From: Sphingobacteriia bacterium 28-36-52
Lineage (GTDB): Bacteria; Bacteroidota; Bacteroidia; Chitinophagales; Chitinophagaceae
Direction of reading: 5' to 3'
Assembly (NCBI GenBank): GCA_002281575.1
Contig: NCGN01000006.1
Coordinates: forward strand, 120,618 to 184,617
DNA length: 64,000 nt
Part shown: piece by piece, positions 46,248 through 55,959 of the stretch
How positions within the stretch are numbered: position 1 is the stretch's first letter
Layout: each line of letters opens with the position of its first letter
Made by a program: the position numbers and the translations under genes
Notes under the pieces: generated by a model
What the model was told of the DNA's origin: nothing
What the model saw: only the letters and a program-made list of their open reading frames with translations
Databases searched by the model: none

Positions 46248-47284
46248 ATTTAAAAAACGATTTATTATTAAAAGCCCTAAGAGGGGAAGATATTGAGCGA
46301 GTTCCAGTTTGGATGATGCGACAAGCAGGCAGGTATTTACCAGAATATATAAAAATTAGAGAAAAATATAGTTTTTTCGAAAGGTGTCAAACACCTGAAT
46401 TAGCAGCAGAAATCACTATCCAACCAATAGATATCATTGGAGTAGATGCAGCTATATTATTCTCTGATATCTTGGTAGTGCCGCAAGCGATGGGCTTAGA
46501 AGTTCAATTAATAGAATCGAAGGGGCCTTATTTACCCAATCCAATAAAAACAAAAAAGGATTTCGAGAGAATACGAGTTCCTGAAATTGATGAAACTTTG
46601 TTTTATGTGATGGACGCCATAAAATTAATCAAAGAAAGATTAGACAACAGAGTACCACTTATTGGTTTTGCTGGTGCGCCGTGGACCATTTTATGCTACA
46701 TGGTACAAGGTAAGGGGAGTAAAACCTTTGATGAGGCTAAGGCATTCTGTTATCAAGAACCGGTATTGGCAAATCAACTTTTGCAAATGATAACCGATAC
46801 CACCATTGCATATTTAAAAGCACAAATTGAAGCAGGGGTAGATACTGTTCAAATTTTTGATAGCTGGGGAGGTCTTTTAAGTAAAGCAGATTTTGAATTG
46901 TTTTCACTACCCTATATTGAACAAATAGTAACCGCCATAAAATCGAAAGCACCTACAATAGTATTCGCAAAAGGGGCATGGTCATCACTGGATACCCTAA
47001 GTAAAACTGGAGCAGCAGCTTTGGGTTTAGATTGGTGTATTACTGCTCCAATGGCTCGTCAATTTGCCGGAAGCAATATAACCCTCCAAGGAAATTTTGA
47101 TCCAGCAAAATTACTATCGCCCATTCCTACCATTGTTAAAGAGACTGAAACAATGTTAAAAGCATTTGGCAAGAGAAATTATATTGCCAACTTAGGTCAT
47201 GGTATTTTGCCTAATGTTCCAGTAGATCATGCTAAAGCATTTGTAAACACCGTAAAAAACTTTGATTATTCAAAACTGGCATAA
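46244..47284 (+). CDS. hemE: Uroporphyrinogen decarboxylase
   Basis: Removes four carboxyl groups from uroporphyrinogen III to give coproporphyrinogen III. 346 residues with the signature [15 protein letters not shown] near the N-terminus, the catalytic-aspartate segment [14 protein letters not shown], the [13 protein letters not shown] block and the C-terminal [14 protein letters not shown]. Starts inside an ATGA overlap with hemD; its stop shares one base with the hemB start. Confidence 0.97.
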   Translation: MNLKNDLLLKALRGEDIERVPVWMMRQAGRYLPEYIKIREKYSFFERCQTPELAAEITIQPIDIIGVDAAILFSDILVVPQAMGLEVQLIESKGPYLPNPIKTKKDFERIRVPEIDETLFYVMDAIKLIKERLDNRVPLIGFAGAPWTILCYMVQGKGSKTFDEAKAFCYQEPVLANQLLQMITDTTIAYLKAQIEAGVDTVQIFDSWGGLLSKADFELFSLPYIEQIVTAIKSKAPTIVFAKGAWSSLDTLSKTGAAALGLDWCITAPMARQFAGSNITLQGNFDPAKLLSPIPTIVKETETMLKAFGKRNYIANLGHGILPNVPVDHAKAFVNTVKNFDYSKLA

Positions 47285-48264
47285 TGTACCTACAAAGAAG
47301 AAATAGAATACTTAGACAAACACCTGCTATTAGAGCAATGGTGTCAGAAAACAATCTGCTTGAAAGTGATTTTATTGCACCTTTATTTATTGAAGAGGGT
47401 AAAAATAAAAAGACTGAGATTAACTCAATGCAGGGGTATTATCGTTACTCTATTGATAATACTATAAAAGAAGTGAAGGAGCTTTGGTCATTAGGAATAA
47501 AGAGTGTACTCATTTTTGTAAAGTCTGCAGATGAATTGAAAGATAATACTGGTAAAGAAGCTTGGAATCCTAATGGATTAATGCAGAGGAGCATTAAAGC
47601 AATCAAAGATGCAGTTCCTGAAATAGTTGTAATGACCGACATAGCTTTGGACCCCTACTCTTCATATGGCCATGATGGTATTGTTGAAAACGGAGAAATT
47701 GTAAACGACAAAACAGTAGATGCATTAATTAAAATGAGTATCAGTCATGCTGATGCTGGTGCAGACTTTTTAGCCCCAAGTGATATGATGGATGGAAGAA
47801 TTGGGGCTATTCGAAATGCTTTGGAACAAGAAAATTATACCCGTATTGGTATTATGAGTTACAGTGCAAAATATGCTTCATGTTTTTATGGTCCATTCAG
47901 AAATGCTTTAGATAGTGCTCCTGGTTTTGGAGATAAAAAAACCTATCAAATGAATTATGCCAATAGATTAGAAGCCATCAAAGAAACTCAAATGGATATT
48001 GAGGAGGGTGCTGATATTGTTATGATTAAACCTGCAATGGCCTATTTGGATATAATTAGAGAAATCAAGAATGCTGTTTCAGTTCCTGTAAGTGCTTATC
48101 ATGTAAGTGGAGAATATGCTATGATTAAAGCAGCAGCCGAGAAAGGTTGGATTGACGAAGAAAAAGCAATCATAGAGAGTTTAACTTCTATTAAAAGAGC
48201 TGGTGCAGACTTAATTGCTACCTATTTTGCCAAAGATGCTATTAAAATAATGAATGAATTATAA
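47284..48264 (+). CDS. hemB: Porphobilinogen synthase (5-aminolevulinate dehydratase)
   Basis: Condenses two 5-aminolevulinate molecules to porphobilinogen. 326 residues; the two active-site lysines are in YSAKYASCFYGPFR and VMIKPAMAYLD. The metal-binding loop reads DPYSSYGHDGIV, without the three cysteines of zinc-dependent enzymes, so this is the zinc-independent (magnesium-type) form. The DFLAPSDMMDGRIGAIR block is also present. The start overlaps the hemE stop by one base. Confidence 0.97.
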   Translation: MYLQRRNRILRQTPAIRAMVSENNLLESDFIAPLFIEEGKNKKTEINSMQGYYRYSIDNTIKEVKELWSLGIKSVLIFVKSADELKDNTGKEAWNPNGLMQRSIKAIKDAVPEIVVMTDIALDPYSSYGHDGIVENGEIVNDKTVDALIKMSISHADAGADFLAPSDMMDGRIGAIRNALEQENYTRIGIMSYSAKYASCFYGPFRNALDSAPGFGDKKTYQMNYANRLEAIKETQMDIEEGADIVMIKPAMAYLDIIREIKNAVSVPVSAYHVSGEYAMIKAAAEKGWIDEEKAIIESLTSIKRAGADLIATYFAKDAIKIMNEL

Positions 48265-48276
48265 TTAAATGAGATT

Positions 48277-49566
48277 ATGCTGCAATTAATCAAAAGCAAA
48301 CACCTATTTGAGCAAGCACAAAAAAGTATTCCTGGTGGAGTTAATTCTCCTGTTCGTGCATTTAAAAGTATTGGAGGTACCCCTTTATTTATAAAATCTG
48401 CAAAAGGGGCGTATCTTTTTGATGAGGACAACAATAAATATATAGATTATATAGCTTCGTGGGGGCCGATGATTTTAGGACACGCTCACCCGGCAATAAT
48501 TAAAGCAATTCAACAACAAGTGGAGCTTTCCACTTCATATGGAGCACCTACTTCCTTAGAAATTTCTATGGCCGAACTCATTAAAGAGATGGTACCCAAT
48601 GTAGACTTAATTAGAATGGTCAGTAGTGGAACAGAAGCTTGTATGAGTGCGCTAAGATTAGCAAGGGGTTATACCGGAAAAAATAAGTTTATCAAATTCA
48701 ATGGATGTTATCACGGTCATGCCGATGCATTTTTAGTAAAAGCAGGTAGTGGTTTAGCTACTTTGGATATTCAATCTGTACCAGGAATTACAGCAGGTGT
48801 TAGCATTGATACATTAACCTGTGATTATAATGATCTTGAAGGTGTTAAAAAATTAGTAGGAACGCATAAAAATCAAATTGCGGCAATCATAATAGAACCT
48901 ATTGCTGGTAATATGGGTTGTATATTACCTGAACAAGGATTTCTAGAAGCGCTTCGAGCTATTTGTACTGAAGAAAACATTGTGCTCATTTTCGATGAAG
49001 TAATGACCGGATTTAGGCTAGCGAAGGGAGGAGCTCAAGAGTTATTAGGAATACAAGCAGATCTTATAACTTATGGCAAAGTAATTGGTGGAGGAATGCC
49101 CGTTGGAGCATTTGGAGGTAGATATGAAATTATGCAACATATAGCTCCATTAGGAAGTGTTTATCAAGCAGGTACATTAAGTGGAAATCCTATTGCCATG
49201 AGAGCTGGTTTTACCTTATTGTCGCTTTTAAATGAGGGCGATCACTTTCAATCGCTCGCAAAAAAAACAGCCTATTTAAAAGAAGGTCTTAATAAGGTTT
49301 TTTCGAATAGTAAAATCCCGTTTACTATTAATCAAATTGGCTCAATGATTAGTGTACATTTTAGCGACCAGCTAGTTACAAATTTCGAAACCGCAGCAGC
49401 TGCTAATAATCAACTCTTTAACCAATTCTTTCACCAGATGTTAGCGAAAGGGGTTTATTTGCCCCCTTCTGCATTTGAAAGTTGGTTTTTAAACGACGCC
49501 ATAACTTATGCAGACTTAGACTTTACAATTAAGGCGGCTGAAGAAAGCTTATCCTTGATACTTTAA
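48277..49566 (+). CDS. hemL: Glutamate-1-semialdehyde 2,1-aminomutase
   Basis: Converts glutamate-1-semialdehyde to 5-aminolevulinate using pyridoxamine/pyridoxal phosphate. 429 residues with the start [16 protein letters not shown], the [18 protein letters not shown] block, the FDEVMTGFR aspartate and the Schiff-base lysine in [18 protein letters not shown]. With hemA it completes the C5 route to 5-aminolevulinate. It is 12 bases after hemB and 10 bases before hemN. Confidence 0.97.
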   Translation: MLQLIKSKHLFEQAQKSIPGGVNSPVRAFKSIGGTPLFIKSAKGAYLFDEDNNKYIDYIASWGPMILGHAHPAIIKAIQQQVELSTSYGAPTSLEISMAELIKEMVPNVDLIRMVSSGTEACMSALRLARGYTGKNKFIKFNGCYHGHADAFLVKAGSGLATLDIQSVPGITAGVSIDTLTCDYNDLEGVKKLVGTHKNQIAAIIIEPIAGNMGCILPEQGFLEALRAICTEENIVLIFDEVMTGFRLAKGGAQELLGIQADLITYGKVIGGGMPVGAFGGRYEIMQHIAPLGSVYQAGTLSGNPIAMRAGFTLLSLLNEGDHFQSLAKKTAYLKEGLNKVFSNSKIPFTINQIGSMISVHFSDQLVTNFETAAAANNQLFNQFFHQMLAKGVYLPPSAFESWFLNDAITYADLDFTIKAAEESLSLIL

Positions 49567-49576
49567 AACAATTACT

Positions 49577-50938
49577 ATGCAAGTAAGTGCTACATTATTA
49601 GACAAATACAATATTCCAGTCCCTAGGTATACTAGTTATCCAACTGTACCCTACTGGAATGACACCATAGTAGTTGAGCAATGGCAAAATTTATTCATCA
49701 AGAGATTTGATGAGTGTAACCAACAAGAGGGTATTAGTTTATACATTCATTTACCTTTTTGTGAAAAACTTTGCACATTTTGCGGATGCAACAAAAAGAT
49801 CACTACTAACCACGGTGTGGAACTAGAATATATTACTCATTTATTACAAGAGTGGAGTAATTATCGTTCTAAAATGAATAGTAAACCAATTATCAAGGAG
49901 TTGCACATAGGAGGGGGTACACCCACTTTTTTTTCTCCAGAAAATTTAAACAGAATAATCAATACCATTTTAGCTGATTCCATCATTCCTGAGTCACATG
50001 AATTTAGCTTTGAAGGGCATCCCAATAATACAACTTACGAACATTTAGAAACATTGTACCAACTCGGTTTTAATAGAGTCAGTTTTGGCGTACAAGACAG
50101 TAATATAGAAGTTCAAGAAGTAATCAACAGAATACAACCACACGAGAATGTAGTGAGAGTAGTAGAATGGGCTAGAACTATTGGCTATGAGTCTATTAAT
50201 TTAGACTTAGTATATGGTTTGCCACTACAAAACTTGAGTAGAATGGAAAAAACCATTCAAAATGCTTTATCAATTAAGCCAGACAGGATTGCGTTTTACA
50301 GTTATGCGCATGTGCCATGGACCAGTAAGGCACAACGTTTATTTGACGAGTCCGATTTACCCGATAGTGCCACTAAAATGCAATTGTATCAGTTGGGTAC
50401 AAAAATGTTCACAGAAAATGGGTATACAGATATTGGAATGGATCACTTTGCACTACCCAATGATTTAATGGTTAAGGCAAGCAAAAAAGGAAATTTACAT
50501 CGCAACTTCATGGGCTATACTGTTCAACAAACTGGGATGTTATTGGGTTTGGGCGTATCAAGCATCAGTGATATTTATTATGGATTTGCACAAAATAAAA
50601 AAAGCATTCATGAATATTATGAGGAAGTATCTAAAGGGCATTTAGCAGTAACCAAAGGTTATTTTTTGACAACAGAAGACCAAGCGATGCGTCAATATAT
50701 TCTTGATATTGCTTGTAGGGGTGTTACAAAATTTAACCCTACAGACTATACACCCCTAAAAAAATATTCATTCCCTGTTTTATCAGATTTAGAAAAGGAC
50801 GGTTTTATAATTTGGGATGACAAAGGATTAACAGTTACAACACTCGGGAAACATTTTATTAGAAATATTTGCCGAGCATTTGATATAAAACTGTTATCAG
50901 CTGAAACGCAAAAACAAACTTTTAGTAAGGCAGTTTAA
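49577..50938 (+). CDS. hemN: Oxygen-independent coproporphyrinogen III oxidase (radical SAM)
   Basis: Decarboxylates coproporphyrinogen III to protoporphyrinogen IX without oxygen. 453 residues with the CxxxCxxCxC signature at Cys62, Cys66, Cys69 and Cys71. The fourth cysteine and the N-terminal YTSYPTVPYW segment identify true HemN rather than the HemW haem chaperone. The GGGTPTFF, FGVQD and C-terminal HemN domain are complete. No oxygen-dependent hemF is in the window. It is the last gene of the rightward heme run. Confidence 0.95.
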   Translation: MQVSATLLDKYNIPVPRYTSYPTVPYWNDTIVVEQWQNLFIKRFDECNQQEGISLYIHLPFCEKLCTFCGCNKKITTNHGVELEYITHLLQEWSNYRSKMNSKPIIKELHIGGGTPTFFSPENLNRIINTILADSIIPESHEFSFEGHPNNTTYEHLETLYQLGFNRVSFGVQDSNIEVQEVINRIQPHENVVRVVEWARTIGYESINLDLVYGLPLQNLSRMEKTIQNALSIKPDRIAFYSYAHVPWTSKAQRLFDESDLPDSATKMQLYQLGTKMFTENGYTDIGMDHFALPNDLMVKASKKGNLHRNFMGYTVQQTGMLLGLGVSSISDIYYGFAQNKKSIHEYYEEVSKGHLAVTKGYFLTTEDQAMRQYILDIACRGVTKFNPTDYTPLKKYSFPVLSDLEKDGFIIWDDKGLTVTTLGKHFIRNICRAFDIKLLSAETQKQTFSKAV

Positions 50939-51154
50939 AAAACAGCCTTTATTCCAATATTAAATCCAAGGGGAATATTCGGCCTGTAACCATTATCTGA
51001 TTGGTTGGTTTTATGGAATGGGTTAACGAAATCAGAAACAACGAAATAAATCTATTTAGTGTTTTGCTTCAAATGCCAACTGTTTACCCTGAGCTATTGC
51101 TTTTTTATCTTGCCTTATACCAAAGAAAGAACCAATACCTTTTCCAATAATGGT
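50935..51154 (-). pseudogene. Decayed coding fragments, one like the C-terminus of an outer-membrane barrel
   Basis: Two short open fragments lie on the minus strand with no start codon. The fragment at 50935-51051 (38 residues) is preceded by a TAG and ends NIPLGFNIGIKAVF then stop; alternating strand residues and a terminal Phe are the pattern of the last strand of an outer-membrane barrel protein. The fragment at 51056-51154 (32 residues, GKGIGSFFGIRQDKKAIAQG and LAFEAKH) is preceded by TAA and also looks coding-like. Neither has a full domain. They lie beyond the end of the efflux operon and overlap the hemN stop. Chance cannot be excluded. Confidence 0.4.
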
Positions 51155-51168
51155 TTATAGGAACTATT

Positions 51169-52287
51169 TTAAGACCGCTTATGATAACTGAGTACAGCCC
51201 AAGTATTTATAAATATGGCGTAAATAACCATAATGAGTAATTGGGGCGCTATATCATTTATTCTACTTCCTTTTAGCACAACCATTCGCATTACTTCTAT
51301 AAAATATGAAATTGGGTTTAGCCTTGTAAACCATCTTGCCCAAATGGGCATACTATCTATACTGGTATATAATCCTCCCATTAGCACAAAAATCATCATA
51401 ATGAAAAATGTAACCAACATAGCTTGTTGTTGATTTTCAGAATAAGAAGATATTAATAAACCAATTCCTAGAATGACCATCAAATAAATAGCAGCAAAAA
51501 CATATAAAGTAAAATAAGAACCCAGTGGTATAATTCCATAAACCAGCCATGCAATTAAAAAACCTACACTTATTACAACTATACCAATGACCCAAAACGG
51601 AATTAACTTCCCCAATATAAAATGGGCTTTTTTGATAGGGGTAACATTAATCTGTTCTATTGTACCCATTTCCTTTTCGCGAACAATATTGATAGAAGAA
51701 AGATTCATACCTACAATAGTAATGAGCAAAACCAATATACCTGGAACCATGAATATTTTATAATTCATTTTAGGATTATACCAATTGGAAGAACTTATTT
51801 CTATGATGGGTATTTCATTAAACCTAACAGGTGTAAGGGTTTCAATTCTAAAATCTGAATTATACGCTTGTACAATATTCGTTAAATAAGCAGCGCCTAA
51901 ATTTGCCTTCACGCCGTTGATAGCATTTACTGCAAGAAAAAGTTTTGACTCTTTTTCATTGTATAAATTAACTTCAAAATTTTTAGGAATTTCTAAAATC
52001 AAATCTGCTTTGTCATTTTCAATGGATTCCATTGCTGCATCAAAATCATTATCGTAACTCACTAATTTAAAATAATTAGAGGCTGTTATTTTTTGAACCA
52101 ATTGATTCGATACAGCAGAATGATCTCTATCAATCACGGCAATATTAATATTTTTTATTTCATAATCAGCTGCCATTGGTAACATAATCAGCTGTATTAC
52201 TGGCATAATAAAAATCACTTTCAAAATAGCCGGGTTCCTGAATATTTGTTTGAACTCTTTTTCGAGAATATAGCGTAATGGACTCAT
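51169..52287 (-). CDS. ABC-2 type transporter permease (YbhR-like)
   Basis: A 372-residue ABC-2 permease: one N-terminal membrane helix, a large periplasmic domain (about residues 45-170) and five C-terminal helices. Landmarks are the start YILEKEFKQIFRNPAILK, EKEMGTIEQINVTPI and TRLNPISYFIEVMR. It overlaps the other permease gene by four bases (ATGA) and is the last gene of the efflux operon. The two permeases probably form a heterodimer driven by the two ATPases. In E. coli the YbhGFSR system exports several drugs and cations; substrate here is unknown. Confidence 0.9.
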   Translation of the reverse strand: MSPLRYILEKEFKQIFRNPAILKVIFIMPVIQLIMLPMAADYEIKNINIAVIDRDHSAVSNQLVQKITASNYFKLVSYDNDFDAAMESIENDKADLILEIPKNFEVNLYNEKESKLFLAVNAINGVKANLGAAYLTNIVQAYNSDFRIETLTPVRFNEIPIIEISSSNWYNPKMNYKIFMVPGILVLLITIVGMNLSSINIVREKEMGTIEQINVTPIKKAHFILGKLIPFWVIGIVVISVGFLIAWLVYGIIPLGSYFTLYVFAAIYLMVILGIGLLISSYSENQQQAMLVTFFIMMIFVLMGGLYTSIDSMPIWARWFTRLNPISYFIEVMRMVVLKGSRINDIAPQLLIMVIYAIFINTWAVLSYHKRS

Positions 52288-53390
52288 GCTAGTCTGATTT
52301 TAAACTTTTTAATTGCCATGGTAAAAAAGAAAATCATCATCATAAATAAAATCAGGGTTTCTTTCCAAACCAATTGAATACCTACACCTTTAATCATTAC
52401 CGACTTCACTATAATGAAAAACCATTTTGCGGGGATAATATTTGAAACAATTCTTAACGGCAAGGGCATATTTTCAATTGGAAAAATAAATCCACTAAAC
52501 ATGACCGTTGGCAAAAACATAACAATCAGTGATATAAACATAGCGGATTGTTGAGAGTCGGTTCCAGCGGAAATAAGTAATCCCAATCCTAAAGAAACCA
52601 TTATAAAAAGCGCACTCTCGGCATATAGCAAAACTAAACTGCCGTTTATAGGCACATCTAACACAAAATAACTAAGCAATAAAATGGTAGTAATATTAAT
52701 TATAGAAAGCAATAAATAAGGAACAGCTTTAGCTAAAATAATTTTAATAGGATTTATTGGAGAAGTGAGTAGAATTTCCATATTACCCAATTCTTTTTCC
52801 TTAACAACGGTTAAAGCTGTCATCATTGTACAAACCAATAATAATACCATTGCCATCACTCCAGGAACAAAATTATATGCCCCTTTCAGCTGGGGGTTAT
52901 ACATCATTCTAGTATCTACCTCCATTTTGTAAGGAATGATATTGTTCGGATTTAAGTCTTTTTGAAAATCTTGTATGATAACAGAAAGGTAATTGGTAAG
53001 TGCGGTTGCCACATTTGGATCTGTAGCATCTGTGATAATTTGAAGTTGACCTTTATTTTGAGCAATTAAAGCTGGCGCAAAATCATGAGGTATAATTAAT
53101 GCAACTTTTACTGTTCCTTTTTTAAACAGCTGATCTATAATGGAAGGATCTTTCGTTTGGCTATACAACTCAAAATAAGCGCTTGATTCTATTTTTTCCA
53201 CCAACTTCATAGCAGTAGCAGAAGTAGACTGGTTTACTATAACAATGCGGGTATTTTTTACTTCATTGGTTAGTGCAAAACCAAAAATAATAATTTGTAC
53301 CATGGGCATACCCAATAAAATAAACAAGGTTTTCCGATCCCGAAAAATATGGTAAAATTCTTTGACTATAAAATGATAAAACTGTTTCAT
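52284..53390 (-). CDS. ABC-2 type transporter permease (YbhS-like)
   Basis: About 368 residues from the ATG at 53390, one base after the stop of the upstream ATPase gene. An extended frame to 53453 lies inside that gene and was rejected. Same architecture as its partner: N-terminal helix after KEFYHIFRDRKTLFIL, a soluble extracytoplasmic domain, then EKELGNMEILLTSPI and a C-terminal set of five helices (SGFIFPIENMPLPLR before the last ones). It is one half of the presumed permease pair. Confidence 0.9.
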   Translation of the reverse strand: MKQFYHFIVKEFYHIFRDRKTLFILLGMPMVQIIIFGFALTNEVKNTRIVIVNQSTSATAMKLVEKIESSAYFELYSQTKDPSIIDQLFKKGTVKVALIIPHDFAPALIAQNKGQLQIITDATDPNVATALTNYLSVIIQDFQKDLNPNNIIPYKMEVDTRMMYNPQLKGAYNFVPGVMAMVLLLVCTMMTALTVVKEKELGNMEILLTSPINPIKIILAKAVPYLLLSIINITTILLLSYFVLDVPINGSLVLLYAESALFIMVSLGLGLLISAGTDSQQSAMFISLIVMFLPTVMFSGFIFPIENMPLPLRIVSNIIPAKWFFIIVKSVMIKGVGIQLVWKETLILFMMMIFFFTMAIKKFKIRLA

Positions 53391-53391
53391 G

Positions 53392-54132
53392 CTATTCAAT
53401 TCTTTTTGCTTTTCGAGCCAGATGAAGAAAAACCTCATCCATACTTTTTGCATTAAAAGTCTTTTTTAAATTGCCTGGCGAGTCCAGCGCTTCAATTTTT
53501 CCATCTACCATAATTGAAACACGATTACAATATTCAGCTTCATCCATATAGTGTGTAGTTACAAAAATAGTGATGCCATTGGCCGCCGCATCGTAAATAA
53601 GATTCCAGAACTCTCTTCTGGTAATAGGATCCACTCCTCCTGTAGGCTCATCTAAAAAAACAATTTGAGGTTCATGAAAAATAGCCACTGAAAAAGCTAA
53701 CTTTTGCTTCCACCCAAGTGGCAATTGACTTACCAGCATATCTGCTTCTTTTTCTAAAACCAACTGCTGCAATAACTGATTGGTCTTCTCTTTTATTTTT
53801 TGTGGAGCAATGCCATAAATACCCGCATAAAATTTAATATTCTCTCTCACTGTCAAATCTTCGTACAAAGAGAATTTTTGACTCATGTACCCAATATTTT
53901 TTTTAATTGATTCGTTTTCCTTGTAAACATCAAAACCTGCTACAGATGCTTGCCCACTTGTTGGCATAGATAAACCACATAACATTTTCATTGCAGTTGT
54001 TTTACCGGCACCATTAGCCCCCAAAAATCCAAATATCTCTCCTTTAGCAACTTCAAAACTGATATCATCTACCGCTTTAAACTGCCCAAATTGTTTAGAT
54101 AAATTATTTACTACAATGGCATTTTTATTCAT
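53392..54132 (-). CDS. ABC transporter ATPase, second of the pair (degenerate signature)
   Basis: A 246-residue ABC ATPase with Walker A GANGAGKTT, Q-loop GYMSQKFSLYEDL and Walker B IVFLDEPTGGVDP. The usual LSGGQ signature is replaced by LPLGWKQKL, as in the second half of E. coli YbhF, so this corresponds to the C-terminal domain of that fused protein. The switch histidine is in VTTHYMDEAEYC. It overlaps the first ATPase gene by eight bases. Confidence 0.92.
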   Translation of the reverse strand: MNKNAIVVNNLSKQFGQFKAVDDISFEVAKGEIFGFLGANGAGKTTAMKMLCGLSMPTSGQASVAGFDVYKENESIKKNIGYMSQKFSLYEDLTVRENIKFYAGIYGIAPQKIKEKTNQLLQQLVLEKEADMLVSQLPLGWKQKLAFSVAIFHEPQIVFLDEPTGGVDPITRREFWNLIYDAAANGITIFVTTHYMDEAEYCNRVSIMVDGKIEALDSPGNLKKTFNAKSMDEVFLHLARKAKRIE

Positions 54133-55045
54133 GATGCTGCATTAAATGGATGAACAGATCTTCAATATTGGGTTTTATTTTATTGATTGTTACGCCAAGA
54201 GGCAAAACAGGTAGAACATCTTTTTCTTTCATTACTAAATGATGGTGCTCTCCAAATGGATAAATCCTTTCTACAGAGGGATCTTTTTCTAATTCTCTTA
54301 ATAGCAGTAACATATTTGCACCCTTTACAGCATAAATTGGATTGGTGAATTTATTTACCATTTGGGCAGGTGTGTCAACATCCAATATTTTACCTTCCTG
54401 AATTAAAGCTACTTGATCACAAAGTGTGGCTTCGTCCATATATGGAGTAGAAACTAAGATTGTAATTCCTTCTTTCTTTAATGATTGTAATATTTCCCAA
54501 AACTCTTTTCTAGAAACCGCATCAACCCCTGTTGTAGGTTCATCTAAGAATAATATAGTTGGCCTATGAATCAAGGCACAACACAATGCCAACTTTTGTT
54601 TCATTCCACCAGATAGTTGACCCGCACGACGATCTTTAAATGGCTCAATTTGAACGTAGAGATCTTTAATAAGATCATAGTTTTCTTCAAAAGTGGTTCC
54701 AAATAAACTGGCAAAAAAATCAAGATTTTCTTTGATAGTAAGGTCGGTGTACAATGAAAATTTCCCTGGCATGTAGCCAATTCGCTTTCTGAGGTTTTTA
54801 TATTCAGTAATCACATTTAAACCGTCTACCCAAATTTCTCCGCTATCAGGTAATAAAAGGGAAGTCAATATTCTAAACAAGGAAGTTTTGCCAGAACCGT
54901 CTGGTCCAATTAATCCAAACAAAGTTCCAGCTTGAATAGTCAAATTAATATTTTCTAGTGCAGGAGTTTTCTTTTTCCCAACAATATAAGACTTGTTCAC
55001 AGCAGTAACCTTAATGGCAATATCACTAGAATTTAACTTCGCCAT
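54125..55045 (-). CDS. ABC transporter ATPase, first of the pair
   Basis: About 306 residues from the ATG at 55045; a TTG three codons upstream is also in frame but less likely. It has Walker A GPDGSGKTSL, a normal signature LSGGMKQKLAL and Walker B ILFLDEPTTGVDA. The switch position has VSTPYMDEATLC, with proline where histidine is usual, suggesting that this site may be weakly catalytic. It overlaps the HlyD gene by about 20 bases. Together with the next gene it equals the two halves of E. coli YbhF, encoded separately here. Confidence 0.92.
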   Translation of the reverse strand: MAKLNSSDIAIKVTAVNKSYIVGKKKTPALENINLTIQAGTLFGLIGPDGSGKTSLFRILTSLLLPDSGEIWVDGLNVITEYKNLRKRIGYMPGKFSLYTDLTIKENLDFFASLFGTTFEENYDLIKDLYVQIEPFKDRRAGQLSGGMKQKLALCCALIHRPTILFLDEPTTGVDAVSRKEFWEILQSLKKEGITILVSTPYMDEATLCDQVALIQEGKILDVDTPAQMVNKFTNPIYAVKGANMLLLLRELEKDPSVERIYPFGEHHHLVMKEKDVLPVLPLGVTINKIKPNIEDLFIHLMQHHE

Positions 55046-55955
55046 ACATACCAATTTTTAATAACCCATCATTCTTTACCAATATTTTTACTGCATATAC
55101 CAAATTTGCACGTTCATCTTTTGTTTGAATCGTCTTAGGGGTAAATTCTGCTTTAGACGCAATAGCACTAATTTTTCCAGCCAACTCTGTGTATTCGTCT
55201 ATGTTTTTATCTACAAAAACTTTAACTAGTTGACCTATTTTAATATTGGCTAATTGATCCCCAGTTACATATACCCTTAAAGTCATTGTTGACAAATCGG
55301 CAATTTTATACAAAGGTTTTCCTATTCCTATCATTTCGCCTTGTTCAACATAAGTAGTTAAAACAACTCCATTAATGGGATTGGTAACCGTTGATTTATT
55401 AATTAAATCTTGAACTTGGTCAATTCTTCTCTGCATAGGATCTTCTTCACTTAATACTGCTCTATTTTGGGTACCAACTGTAGATTCCTGCACTTTAATT
55501 TGCTGTTTTGTAACATTAATTTGCTTTTGAGCAGATTCAATTTGAAACAACAAATCATCTAATTGCTTTTTGGTTGCAGCATCACTTTTTAACAACTGTT
55601 CAACCCTATTTTTTTCAAAATTCAAGTTCTTCAACTGCGTATTCTGTACTTCTATTTGATTTTTTAACAACTCAATTTGAGGAGTAACATCTACCATTTT
55701 TTGATTTAATGCATTTAATGAAGATCGTAATTGTGCTCTTTGAAGTAATAAATTGTTTGAATCAATTTGAGCAACAATTTGGTTTTGCATCAAACTATCC
55801 CCTTCACTAATTTCAAATGCAAGAATCTTACCTGGTACTTCAGATGAAACCATTACTTCGTCTGACTCAAATACGCCTTGCGCATCAAATTTTCCATTTT
55901 TGGGTGCACAGCTAAAAAAGAGCATCGTGATAAAAATCCATAGTATATTTTTCAT
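55026..55955 (-). CDS. HlyD-family periplasmic adaptor, probable lipoprotein
   Basis: A 309-residue membrane fusion protein that links the ABC permeases to the TolC channel (YbhG role). The N-terminal signal ends in LFFSCAPK, a plausible lipobox with Cys16, so lipid anchoring is likely. Then come a biotinyl-lipoyl-like half (SEVPGKILAFEISEGDSL), a long coiled-coil hairpin (about residues 70-165), the second lipoyl half (NPINGVVLTTYVEQGEM) and a beta-barrel domain. It follows the TolC gene by four bases. Confidence 0.92.
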   Translation of the reverse strand: MKNILWIFITMLFFSCAPKNGKFDAQGVFESDEVMVSSEVPGKILAFEISEGDSLMQNQIVAQIDSNNLLLQRAQLRSSLNALNQKMVDVTPQIELLKNQIEVQNTQLKNLNFEKNRVEQLLKSDAATKKQLDDLLFQIESAQKQINVTKQQIKVQESTVGTQNRAVLSEEDPMQRRIDQVQDLINKSTVTNPINGVVLTTYVEQGEMIGIGKPLYKIADLSTMTLRVYVTGDQLANIKIGQLVKVFVDKNIDEYTELAGKISAIASKAEFTPKTIQTKDERANLVYAVKILVKNDGLLKIGMYGEVKF

Positions 55956-55959
55956 TTGC

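Noticed and set aside
49577..50938. HemN considered as the haem chaperone HemW
   Set aside because: The fourth cysteine (CxxxCxxCxC) and the full-length HemN C-terminal domain fit coproporphyrinogen oxidase.
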